The translations under genes were made by a program, and so were the position numbers. From the NCBI GenBank assembly GCA_030849965.1, contig JAVDKL010000002.1, positions 372,001-436,000 of the forward strand: a stretch of 64,000 bases of DNA, in the 5' to 3' direction. Every line of letters begins with the position of its first letter. Within the stretch, counting starts at the first letter, position 1. The stretch is from Schauerella fraxinea. GTDB taxonomy: Bacteria > Pseudomonadota > Gammaproteobacteria > Burkholderiales > Burkholderiaceae_B. Shown piece by piece: positions 45,700-52,503 of the stretch. The notes under the pieces were generated by a model. The model saw nothing but the letters and a program-made list of their open reading frames with translations. It was not told where the DNA came from and did no database searches.

Positions 45700-46182
45700 A
45701 TGTCGTCAATGCTTACCATCGTGCTGATCGTCCAAGTCGTATCGGCACTGTCCATCATCGTTCTCGTGCTGCTGCAGCAAGGAAAGGGCGCCGACATGGG
45801 CTCGGCCTTCGGCACCGGTTCGGCCGGCAGCCTGTTCGGCGCGTCCGGCGCGGCCAACTTCCTGTCCCGCGCGACGAAGTGGGCGGCCGTCATCTTCTTT
45901 GCTTCCACCGCCGCGCTGGCGTGGATGGGTCACCGTGGTGGCGCTACGGGTGCCGACTCGGGCCTGATGCAAAACTTCGCCCCGGCCGATCGCTCCGTGC
46001 CGACGGCACCGGGCGCTGTGCCCCCGCCCGCCGGTTTGTCCGTGCCCGGCGCCGGTACCTCCATCGTGCCCGCAGCACCTGCTGCACCGGGTGGCGCTGC
46101 CGTGCCGGCAGCACCCGCTACGGGCGGCGCAGCAGTTCCCAGCGCACCCGCGCCGGCGACCACGCCCGCGCCGGCGAAGTAA
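45700..46182 (+). CDS. secG: Preprotein translocase subunit SecG
   Basis: 160 residues, longer than the ~110 of E. coli. Two membrane helices (LTIVLIVQVVSALSIIVLVLLQQG and RATKWAAVIFFASTAALAWMG) flank the conserved GKGADMGSAFGTGSAGSLFG loop, which defines SecG. The last ~90 residues are Ala/Pro-rich low complexity, a common extension in Betaproteobacteria. It supports SecYE in protein export. A hairpin with T-run follows about 20 bp after the stop. Confidence 0.97.
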   Translation: MSSMLTIVLIVQVVSALSIIVLVLLQQGKGADMGSAFGTGSAGSLFGASGAANFLSRATKWAAVIFFASTAALAWMGHRGGATGADSGLMQNFAPADRSVPTAPGAVPPPAGLSVPGAGTSIVPAAPAAPGGAAVPAAPATGGAAVPSAPAPATTPAPAK

Positions 46183-46204
46183 GTCGTTAGACGATCGAAA
46201 AGAG

Positions 46205-46230
46205 GGCCGTAAAAAACGCGGCCGTTTTTT
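46205..46230 (+). terminator. Weak terminator after secG
   Basis: GGCCG (46205-46209) pairs with CGGCC (46219-46223), then G and a six-T run. The short stem makes it moderate. Confidence 0.6.
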
Positions 46231-46260
46231 CGACAGTGCGAGCAAAGTAGGAAAAGTTCG

Positions 46261-46269
46261 TGCTAGAAT
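46261..46269 (+). promoter_or_regulatory. Extended -10 promoter element of tRNA-Leu(GAG)
   Basis: TGCTAGAAT matches an extended -10 (TGnTANNAT) 41 bases before the mature tRNA 5' end. No clear -35 is seen at the right distance. Confidence 0.45.
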
Positions 46270-46309
46270 CTTGGTCTTTCCAGATCAATGGATTTGGAAA
46301 GACGGTTAA

Positions 46310-46394
46310 GCCGACGTGGTGAAATTGGTAGACACGCTATCTTGAGGGGGTAGTGGCGAAAGCTGTGCGAGTTCGAGTCTCGCCGTCGGCACCA
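46310..46394 (+). tRNA. tRNA-Leu (anticodon GAG)
   Basis: 85 nt with encoded CCA. It begins GCCGACGTGGTGAAATTGG and closes with CGTCGGCACCA. The anticodon stem CTATC/GGTAG holds TTGAGGG, giving GAG. The accessory phosphatase/kinase cassette starts directly downstream. Confidence 0.97.
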
Positions 46395-46770
46395 AGAATT
46401 AAGATCGCGAGATCTGAGTGAATATGAAAAGCCCGCCTGAACGAAAGTTCGGCGGGCTTTTTTTTCTTGTGGTCCGATTGACGGAGGAGGAGACAAGGGC
46501 TCGGCACACACGTCTATTGAGGACTTTAACGATCCCTCGCTGGCTTTCACTACGTGATCTATGTGAGCAAGTAGCGTACGATGATGAATACGTTTCCCAT
46601 TTCTGTTTAGAAGATTCCGGTGCTACGCGCTTGCGATTGTTAGGTTGAGAGTTTCGGCAACAATCTCTTTACCTCGAGCACGATTTAGTTAGCCGAGCGC
46701 GGAGAAAGCGTGCCCTAATTTTGTATTTGCGACTAGCCAACAGATCCTTCGAGTTCTTCCGGAGTCTTGG
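46395..46770. other. Intergenic region between tRNA-Leu and the PP2C gene
   Basis: 376 bases that begin the composition change. A strong terminator occupies 46427-46466. The rest is AT-richer than the window average with no recognisable gene; a 76-codon frame from 46418 starts inside the terminator and looks spurious. No duplicate of the tRNA 3' end or integrase remnant was found. Confidence 0.6.
46427..46466 (+). terminator. Terminator of tRNA-Leu(GAG)
   Basis: GCCCGCC-T-GAAC pairs with GTTC-GGCGGGC around a GAAA tetraloop, flanked by AAAA and a long T-run. A single bulged T interrupts the stem. Confidence 0.93.
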
Positions 46771-47988
46771 ATGGCAACGTGCACGAAATTCTTTGAAAGC
46801 AGAGAGATGTCCTTCCAGTATATGAACGAGAGTAAATTGAACGCGCCCAATCAGATCGACTGGCTAACAAAGGTGGTGCTGAAATTGCCATCGGAGGCAC
46901 GCTCTTCGTTGAGGATTGATGCGCTTCCGCTCGTTGGTTTCACTGATGTGCGGCATATGTCGTATGGGAACCAAGATCGCATCGCTGCGGCCTATCGCGT
47001 GTGTGATGACCCGGAAGACAGTTGGCTCTTGGCGGTTGTTTGCGACGGCGTTGGTGGAAGTGCGAATGGGGAGCGCGCGGCAGCACTGACTGTCGCGAGT
47101 TTGGCTGTAGATCTTTCGACCGTACGCCGGCGACGTGGTGCCGCTAACATCTTGAAAGATTTATTGCATAGGGCGCACATTCGAACGTCAGCCGCATTTA
47201 ATTCGAAATCGAGTACCACGGCAGTTGCATGCTTAATTTCTGGTGGTAGCGCTGTTATCGGTTGGGTTGGTGACTCTCGTGCCTATCAAATATCTGATGG
47301 TGAAGCGACACAGCTTACGATTGACGACACTCTAGCGAGTGCGATTGCAAAGACTGATTCGAAGTTCGCACTAGAGCTGAACGAGGAGTACGGCGAGCGG
47401 CTTTCACAAGCCGTTGGTGGCGATTCTAATCTCGTCGCAAATGTAATTGAATGGCTGCCTTCAAGTGAGGAAGCTTTCTGCATTTTGTGCTCTGATGGTG
47501 TGTGGAAGCCAGTGCAACCAGTTTTGGAAGCAGTTGTTGGCGCGTGTAGTGATGGACAGGAGTTAATGAGGCGCCTGCTAATCCTCAGTGACTGGACTGG
47601 TGGTCACGACAATGCATCGGCGATTATGCTTCCCCCGTTTCATATTGCTTTAAAGTTTCTTAACAATACCGCAAACGCAACTCCAGATGGCTGTTTCGTG
47701 CTCTCGTTGCCCGGAAATCAAAGCATTGTTATGTCTGACGGTGCTAGTAAGTGGCCAATGCATGGTGAGCGAGAATTCTCGACTGGGGTTCAGCATGCGA
47801 CAGAAACATCGAATAGCAAGTCGCCGGCAAGAAAGTCTTCCAGTAAACGAAAGGGCAGTGGATCGACGGCTGAAAAGGGCAAAAGCCGCCCAGATGCAGG
47901 TAGTCAACTTGTAATTGCTGAGGAGCCAACGAATGATGAGTCGACCTCAACCACCAACGCGCTACAAAGCGACGAGCCGCGCAAGTAG
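46771..47988 (+). CDS. PP2C-type Ser/Thr protein phosphatase
   Basis: 405 residues. The PP2C core spans about 55-290: VVCDGVGGSANG (metal-binding Asp), the strand WVGDSRAYQI, SDGVWKPV, and HDNASAIML near 285. All three core Asp motifs are intact, so it should be an active Mn/Mg-dependent phosphatase. Residues ~295-345 form an extra strand-rich segment, and the last ~60 are a Ser/Lys/Thr-rich disordered tail that could itself be phosphorylated. The ATG at 46771 has GGAG six bases upstream. It overlaps the first kinase gene by 56 bp. Its base composition is visibly lower in GC than that of the flanking core genes, which suggests transfer. The likely role is to oppose the two downstream kinases. 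Confidence 0.9.
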   Translation: MATCTKFFESREMSFQYMNESKLNAPNQIDWLTKVVLKLPSEARSSLRIDALPLVGFTDVRHMSYGNQDRIAAAYRVCDDPEDSWLLAVVCDGVGGSANGERAAALTVASLAVDLSTVRRRRGAANILKDLLHRAHIRTSAAFNSKSSTTAVACLISGGSAVIGWVGDSRAYQISDGEATQLTIDDTLASAIAKTDSKFALELNEEYGERLSQAVGGDSNLVANVIEWLPSSEEAFCILCSDGVWKPVQPVLEAVVGACSDGQELMRRLLILSDWTGGHDNASAIMLPPFHIALKFLNNTANATPDGCFVLSLPGNQSIVMSDGASKWPMHGEREFSTGVQHATETSNSKSPARKSSSKRKGSGSTAEKGKSRPDAGSQLVIAEEPTNDESTSTTNALQSDEPRK

Positions 47989-49006
47989 CGCTGGAGGTTA
48001 TGGAGTAGTGGAGGTTTGGCATGACAACATGCTGAATCGTGAGGTTGCAATAAAATGGTTGATCTCACATGATGGGGAAGATCAACTGCTAAACGAATGG
48101 CGCGTTCTAGCCAATGCTGTTTCCCGTCACGTAGTCGAAATATACGATCTCGTCTTTGATCGTCACGGTGCGCTTTTTGGTATTGTGATGGAATACGTCG
48201 CTGGGGGCACGTTAATGGATGTGCCAGTGCCAGATGACGAACAGCAACAAATACAAGCTTTTCATCTTCTTTATCAGCTTGCATTGGGACTGACGGATCT
48301 ACACAAAAACGCGATCGTACACCGAGATGTGAAGCCGGAGAATACGGTTATTAGTGTCGACGGACGTCTCAAGATTTGCGATTTTGGCCTTGCAACACCT
48401 GCAGGTGAAACATCGCTTCAGGCGCGTGCCACTATGGGGTATTGTGCGCCTGAATTTTTCTCGAGACCTGTCCCTATTAGCTTGAAGAGTGATGTCTATT
48501 CATTTGGTGCCGTTTGTTGGAAGGTGCTAGTGGGAGAACTTCCCAAAATTGGGAGACATGGGATTCCGGAGGCCTCTCATTTTCCTATTGAAGGTATTGG
48601 TGGTCGAACCACGCTTCCGATTCGGCTCGCGGATTTAATCGACCGTTGTATGTCGTGGAAGCCCGATGACCGACCTGAGATTTCAGAAGCTGTCTTGACT
48701 CTGCGGAATGAGTTGACTCGTGGAAGGCATAGGGCGTCTGTCCTGTTATCCGGTGGACCTGCGACAATTGATGTCGGCACGCCGCGAAAAAAATTGAGTG
48801 CCGGCGCTAACTCTATTCAGGTTGAATATGACGGATACGATTTTTCTATCGCAGCGGTAGGGGGCGATGTTTTTATCAACAATTCAGCTGCTGTGGTCGG
48901 ACACCGACTAACCGAGGGTTGCCTGCTTACTTTCGGAAATGCATCGCTTGCCGCTGGAAGGGCATTTGCGCCGTTCCGCCAATTTGTACCGGAGCTAGTC
49001 ATCTGA
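47933..49006 (+). CDS. Ser/Thr protein kinase with FHA-like C-terminal domain
   Basis: 357 residues. Kinase domain about 10-265: glycine loop SAGGYGVVEV, Lys in VAIKW, catalytic loop HRDVKPENT, DFG in ICDFGLA, activation-segment end GYCAPEFF, and SDVYSFGAVCW. All catalytic residues are present. After a linker, residues ~275-350 form a strand-rich domain (IDVGTPRKKLSAGANSIQV, GGDVFINNSA, HRLTEGCLLTFGN) that resembles an FHA fold but lacks the canonical Ser-x-x-His phosphothreonine site. No membrane segment is seen, so it is cytoplasmic. The ATG at 47933 (or 47936) has AGGAG upstream. It overlaps the phosphatase by 56 bp and the next kinase by one base. Confidence 0.88.
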   Translation: MMSRPQPPTRYKATSRASSAGGYGVVEVWHDNMLNREVAIKWLISHDGEDQLLNEWRVLANAVSRHVVEIYDLVFDRHGALFGIVMEYVAGGTLMDVPVPDDEQQQIQAFHLLYQLALGLTDLHKNAIVHRDVKPENTVISVDGRLKICDFGLATPAGETSLQARATMGYCAPEFFSRPVPISLKSDVYSFGAVCWKVLVGELPKIGRHGIPEASHFPIEGIGGRTTLPIRLADLIDRCMSWKPDDRPEISEAVLTLRNELTRGRHRASVLLSGGPATIDVGTPRKKLSAGANSIQVEYDGYDFSIAAVGGDVFINNSAAVVGHRLTEGCLLTFGNASLAAGRAFAPFRQFVPELVI

Positions 49007-50106
49007 TGGTTCTTTCACCAAGTAGTCTTGTGGGCGAACGCTACATTCTTGAGCAAATCATTGGCCAGGGTGGAATGCAGCAAGTTTGGGCTGCAGTGGA
49101 TCAGAGCTTGGATCGGCGTGTTGCGGTAAAAGTCCCTATCGTCGATGGCGCGAGAAAACGTTTTTCGCAGAGCGCGCAGCTAAGCGCGCGAATTAGGCAT
49201 GCAAATGTAGCATCGGCTTTAGACTATGTTGACGACAGTTCGGGTGAGTACTATGTTGAGGAATTGATCGATGGCATCGATCTTCAGGTCTGTATGGATC
49301 GACACTTTCCGCGATTAGACGGAGATACGGCCGCACATGTGCTTCATCATTTAGCAAAGGGATTGGCAGCTTCCCACGCAGTAGGTGTTTTACATCGTGA
49401 TCTTAAGCCCTCCAATGTGATGGTTAGCAGCGACTTAAGTTTTGCGATGATAAAGATCACAGATTTTGGTATTGCTAAGCTTGCTCAGAGTGCTATGGAG
49501 CAAGGGATCAATGAGATTAATCAGGGTAGAACTCAGGGCCTCACGAGCACAATGCTGGGTGCTATACCTTTTCTAGCGCCTGAAGTGCTGCGGAAGAACA
49601 AGCCCGGAATGCCACCGATAGATAAACCGGCGGACGTTTGGAGCCTTGCTGCGATGGGTTATTGGTTGCTTTCCGGTGAACATCCTTTCGGTACAGGTTT
49701 CGAAGCCGTGCCGGGAATTTTTGAAGGTAGTGCGAAGGCGTGGGCCCCCGGTCTAACTGCAAATAGGGCGACTGCAGACTTGGTATTAAAGTTGCAGGAA
49801 ATTATTAGTTCGTGCTTCGAGATCGATCCAGCACAGAGGCCAACTGCAATCGAATTGGTGGAAGAGATCGCAAAGTTGGCCTATTTATCTGGTATGAGGG
49901 AAATGGGTGTTGTGACCGAAAAAGGCTCCTATGGAGCGTTTTGGTTTGGTCGTTCTGTTTCAGGCAAACCGTTAATGTTTCATGAGGCTGAAATAATAGC
50001 GGGAAAACCGGTTCGCGTAGGATCCCGTATTAACTACGTGTCAATGAGCGGAGTGCCGAATCGTCGTGCAATCGCAATTTTGAAATTGAAAGATCTGAAC
50101 AGCTAA
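49006..50106 (+). CDS. Ser/Thr protein kinase with cold-shock-like C-terminal domain
   Basis: 366 residues. Kinase domain about 12-290: IGQGGMQQVWAA, Lys in VAVKVP, HRDLKPSNVM, ITDFGIAKL, a ~20-residue insertion before IPFLAPEVL, and ADVWSLAAMGYWLLSG. It appears catalytically complete. After a helical linker the last ~65 residues (VVTEKGSYGAFWFGR, PLMFHEAEIIAGKPVRVGSRINYVS, NRRAIAILKL) follow the order of a cold-shock/OB domain (G-Y-G-F-I... V-F-H... G...VGxxVxFxV... A-x-N-V). The nucleic-acid-contacting aromatics are partly changed. The ATG shares a base with the previous stop (TGATG). The fold call for the tail is by eye only. Confidence 0.87.
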   Translation: MVLSPSSLVGERYILEQIIGQGGMQQVWAAVDQSLDRRVAVKVPIVDGARKRFSQSAQLSARIRHANVASALDYVDDSSGEYYVEELIDGIDLQVCMDRHFPRLDGDTAAHVLHHLAKGLAASHAVGVLHRDLKPSNVMVSSDLSFAMIKITDFGIAKLAQSAMEQGINEINQGRTQGLTSTMLGAIPFLAPEVLRKNKPGMPPIDKPADVWSLAAMGYWLLSGEHPFGTGFEAVPGIFEGSAKAWAPGLTANRATADLVLKLQEIISSCFEIDPAQRPTAIELVEEIAKLAYLSGMREMGVVTEKGSYGAFWFGRSVSGKPLMFHEAEIIAGKPVRVGSRINYVSMSGVPNRRAIAILKLKDLNS

Positions 50107-50277
50107 TAACGAAGCGCTTCAATTTCTTCGATTTCGAGAGCAGTGTCAGAAAGTTATTGATTTCACGCTGGCAATGCGTCGTTCGCTGGATTTATATCAC
50201 TTGCTGTGTTGGATGAAAGCACGACGTACGATGTTGCGCGACAGCCTGCCAGTGGCCGCTTTCCTTCCACCTTAGGA
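50107..50277. other. Junction after the kinase cassette
   Basis: 171 bases following the second kinase stop. No terminator hairpin with a U-run is visible. The decayed EamA fragment begins just beyond. Confidence 0.4.
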
Positions 50278-50620
50278 CTACCGCCAATTTCGCGACTCAC
50301 AATTGACCAAGCAACGGGCTCGGGCAGTTGCGACGCTGAGCGCCAAGCCGCTGTAACTGCAGCAAAATCTGATGAGCGTCACGTGTGCAAGGCCCTCCCA
50401 TACTTGCCACCAGATCCTTGCACAAGTGGCAGAGCTATGAGTGACTGCGATCGCCATTAAAGGCAGGCGTGCTCCAAGGGATCGCCATGCAGGCACCGCC
50501 ACAAGCATAGCGAACACCCAGAACGCAGGCCGAAGCCGCTCTCCACGGCATACGATGGCGAAGATCGCGGTGGCCAAGCAGCACGCCAATGATAAGAGCA
50601 ACCCCTTATGCGAATGTCTC
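50278..50620 (-). pseudogene. Decayed EamA-family transporter fragment
   Basis: Minus-strand sequence here matches the intact EamA gene at 51267. LATAIFA, GERLRPAFWVFAML corresponds to LATAIFA, GERPRPAFWLFAML in the intact copy, and the region around 50290-50470 matches the segment encoding its C-terminal half (for example GACCAAGCAACGGGCTCG against GACCATGCAACGGGCTCG). Stretches between these are deleted and frames are broken. It is therefore a remnant of a second EamA paralogue, in the same orientation, now inactive. Confidence 0.8.
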
Positions 50621-50628
50621 GCGACTGC

Positions 50629-50865
50629 TTACGGGTGATTGTCGTCGCCTGCATGCCGTGGTGACGTATGCATCAAACCTTCGTTCCAGCCCGAATCAAT
50701 ATCCCGGGTGATGGCCGCGTTCAGCAGGCGTTCGGCACGTCTGAGTTCATAGCAGGCTTGAGCGTAAGCCGCGTATCTTGCCGAGCTGATCTTCATCGCC
50801 GGGCCGTTCTGAAATTCCAGCACGGTTTGCTGGGCTTGCTTCAAATGTTTGAGTGCGCTTTCCAT
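50629..50865 (-). CDS. Small hypothetical protein
   Basis: 78 residues from ATG 50865 (MESALKHLKQAQQTVLEF...), helical and charged, with SARYAAYAQACYELRRAERLL. The frame stays open upstream to 51015 but that part looks non-coding. No clear ribosome site. It lies between the decayed and intact EamA sequences. I do not recognise it and cannot exclude that it is itself a remnant. Confidence 0.4.
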   Translation of the reverse strand: MESALKHLKQAQQTVLEFQNGPAMKISSARYAAYAQACYELRRAERLLNAAITRDIDSGWNEGLMHTSPRHAGDDNHP

Positions 50866-51266
50866 TTTTTTTTGACGTTGATGGGCAGTGGTCTCATCAA
50901 AGCAAGAGGCATACCGAGAAACGCGAATTCCGGTAAAGTCTGAAGATAAGGAAGTTTCATTCGGCTTCAGATTGGCCAGCAAACCGGTGGTCAGGCGATT
51001 TGCCAACCAGACCACCGGCCGACCGGGGCGATCTCAAGCCGATGGGCAGTGGCGCTTCAGTGCCACGCGCAGTCAGGCGTACTAAGGCGTACATCGAGGC
51101 CCTCAACGCGGCATTCGATCCTCTGCCATAGGCTCAGCACGATGTTCTATCGGCACAGCACAATGGGCCGTCCGATAGCTAAAGAACCGTCACCCAAGGA
51201 CCTTGGCGCGAGGATATTCGACGCATCGATGCGCCCCGCAGGAACCGAACCGCGGCAGTGTGAGCG
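50866..51266. other. Gene-poor stretch beside the EamA gene
   Basis: 401 bases with only short broken frames. The word GATGGGCAGTGG occurs twice (near 50880 and 51040). No functional feature could be supported; it may be decayed coding DNA. Confidence 0.5.
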
Positions 51267-52136
51267 CTAGCGCCCAAATCGCCGCGTGCCCGCCACGCAC
51301 AGCACGACCGCCGAGGTCGCCACCACCATCGACCATGCAACGGGCTCGCGCAGCAGCAACGCCGCCAGCGCCAGGCCCATGAACGGCTGGAGCAACTGCA
51401 GTTGCCCCACCGCTGCGATACCGCCCTGTGCCAAGCCGCGGTACCAGAAGAAAAAGCCGATGAGCATGCTGAAGAGCGATACATATGCAAGGCCGCCCCA
51501 GGCTTGCCACGGGATTTGTGTCCAGGTGGCGGGGGCAATGAGTGCGCTTGCGATCGCCATGACGGGCAAGCACACCACGAGCGCCCATGAAATCACTTGC
51601 CAGCCGCCAAGGTGGCGCGACAGGCGAGCACCTTCGGCGTAGCCAAATCCGCACACGATCACCGCGGCAAGCATGTACAGGTCGCCGATCAACGACGATG
51701 GGCCGTCGTGCTTGAGAAACGCGAAACTCGCGACGCAGGCACTGCCAAGCATTGCAAACAACCAGAACGCAGGCCGAGGCCGCTCGCCGCCTCGCACGGC
51801 AGCGAAAATCGCGGTGGCCAAGGGCAGCAAGCCAATGAAGACGACTGAGCGCGCCGCGGTGATGTGCGTGAGCGCGAGCGCCGTCAGAAGCGGAAAGCCC
51901 ACCACCACGCCGAGTGCGATCCACACGAGCGGCATCATGTCGCGCGCTGCCGGCCGGCGCACGCGAAAGATCAGCAGCAAGGCAAGCGCAGCCAATCCGG
52001 CGATCGTAGCGCGCGCCGTGGTTAAAAACGTGGGGTCGAAGCCGGTAACGGCCAGGCGCGTAGCGGGTAGCGAACCACTGAAGATCAAGACGCCGATCGC
52101 GCCGTTGAGCCAGCCGCTGGAATGGGTTTTCATCAT
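51267..52136 (-). CDS. EamA/DMT-family membrane transporter
   Basis: 289 residues with ten hydrophobic segments in two EamA repeats of five. The first has GAIGVLIFSGSLPATRLAV and ITAARSVVFIGLLPLATAIFA; the second has YMLAAVIVCGFGYAEGARLSRH and LLQPFMGLALAALLLREP. This is the layout of drug/metabolite exporters such as RhtA. The substrate is unknown. The ATG at 52136 is preferred over 52229, whose extra part is not membrane-like. A degenerate paralogue lies downstream at 50278. Confidence 0.92.
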   Translation of the reverse strand: MMKTHSSGWLNGAIGVLIFSGSLPATRLAVTGFDPTFLTTARATIAGLAALALLLIFRVRRPAARDMMPLVWIALGVVVGFPLLTALALTHITAARSVVFIGLLPLATAIFAAVRGGERPRPAFWLFAMLGSACVASFAFLKHDGPSSLIGDLYMLAAVIVCGFGYAEGARLSRHLGGWQVISWALVVCLPVMAIASALIAPATWTQIPWQAWGGLAYVSLFSMLIGFFFWYRGLAQGGIAAVGQLQLLQPFMGLALAALLLREPVAWSMVVATSAVVLCVAGTRRFGR

Positions 52137-52311
52137 GGCATTCAAGGTGAACCGATCTGAATCATGCCGGATGTGCACGATGATCGCCATGCACGCCCGA
52201 TCGCATCTTGAGTCGCCCTGTATTGGCATTCGCGCCGATACAGTTCCGTTCGACGGCGTCGTCCCCCGCCGGATGGTTGATCACGTTTTCCCTCGGTTCC
52301 AACATTTATTG

Positions 52312-52339
52312 TTGACACGATTTTGCGCAGTGCTAGAGT
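52312..52339 (+). promoter_or_regulatory. Sigma-70-type promoter of the carbohydrate operon
   Basis: TTGACA (52312-52317), 16-base spacer, TAGAGT (52334-52339). A LacI-type palindrome begins 5 bases after the -10. The first ATG downstream is at 52399. Confidence 0.65.
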
Positions 52340-52344
52340 ACGAA

Positions 52345-52354
52345 CAAACGTTTG
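52345..52354. promoter_or_regulatory. LacI-type operator
   Basis: CAAACGTTTG, a perfect palindrome with the central CG typical of LacI/GalR operators. It lies at the expected transcription start of the operon whose distal end abuts a convergent LacI gene (62129). Confidence 0.65.
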
Positions 52355-52398
52355 CGCAATTGTGCACGCGACAAGAAGAATGCATACGGAGACACGTC

Positions 52399-52503
52399 AT
52401 GAGATCCAGTTTCGCTGGTCCGGGCACGCGCTGCCCGGCCTTCGCTGAAGTCGAATTCCACGTCGAAGTTGAAGTCATCATCGCTAAGGTGCGGGCATCA
52501 TGA
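52399..52503 (+). CDS. Small ORF coupled to the FAD oxidase gene
   Basis: 34 codons beginning MRSSFAGPGTRCPAFAEVEF and ending EVEVIIAKVRAS. GGAGA lies six bases before the ATG, and the stop overlaps the ATG of the next gene (ATGA at 52500-52503). It is the first frame after the promoter and operator. Either it is a real microprotein or a leader that couples translation of the oxidase. No family recognised. Confidence 0.45.
   Translation: MRSSFAGPGTRCPAFAEVEFHVEVEVIIAKVRAS

Noticed and set aside
46418-46648. 76-codon frame between tRNA-Leu and the PP2C gene
   Set aside because: It begins inside the tRNA terminator hairpin and has no ribosome site or recognisable sequence.
46310-51266. Integrative element with att sites at tRNA-Leu
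   Set aside because: No integrase and no repeat of the tRNA 3' end was found downstream, so the cassette is called accessory but not a defined mobile element.
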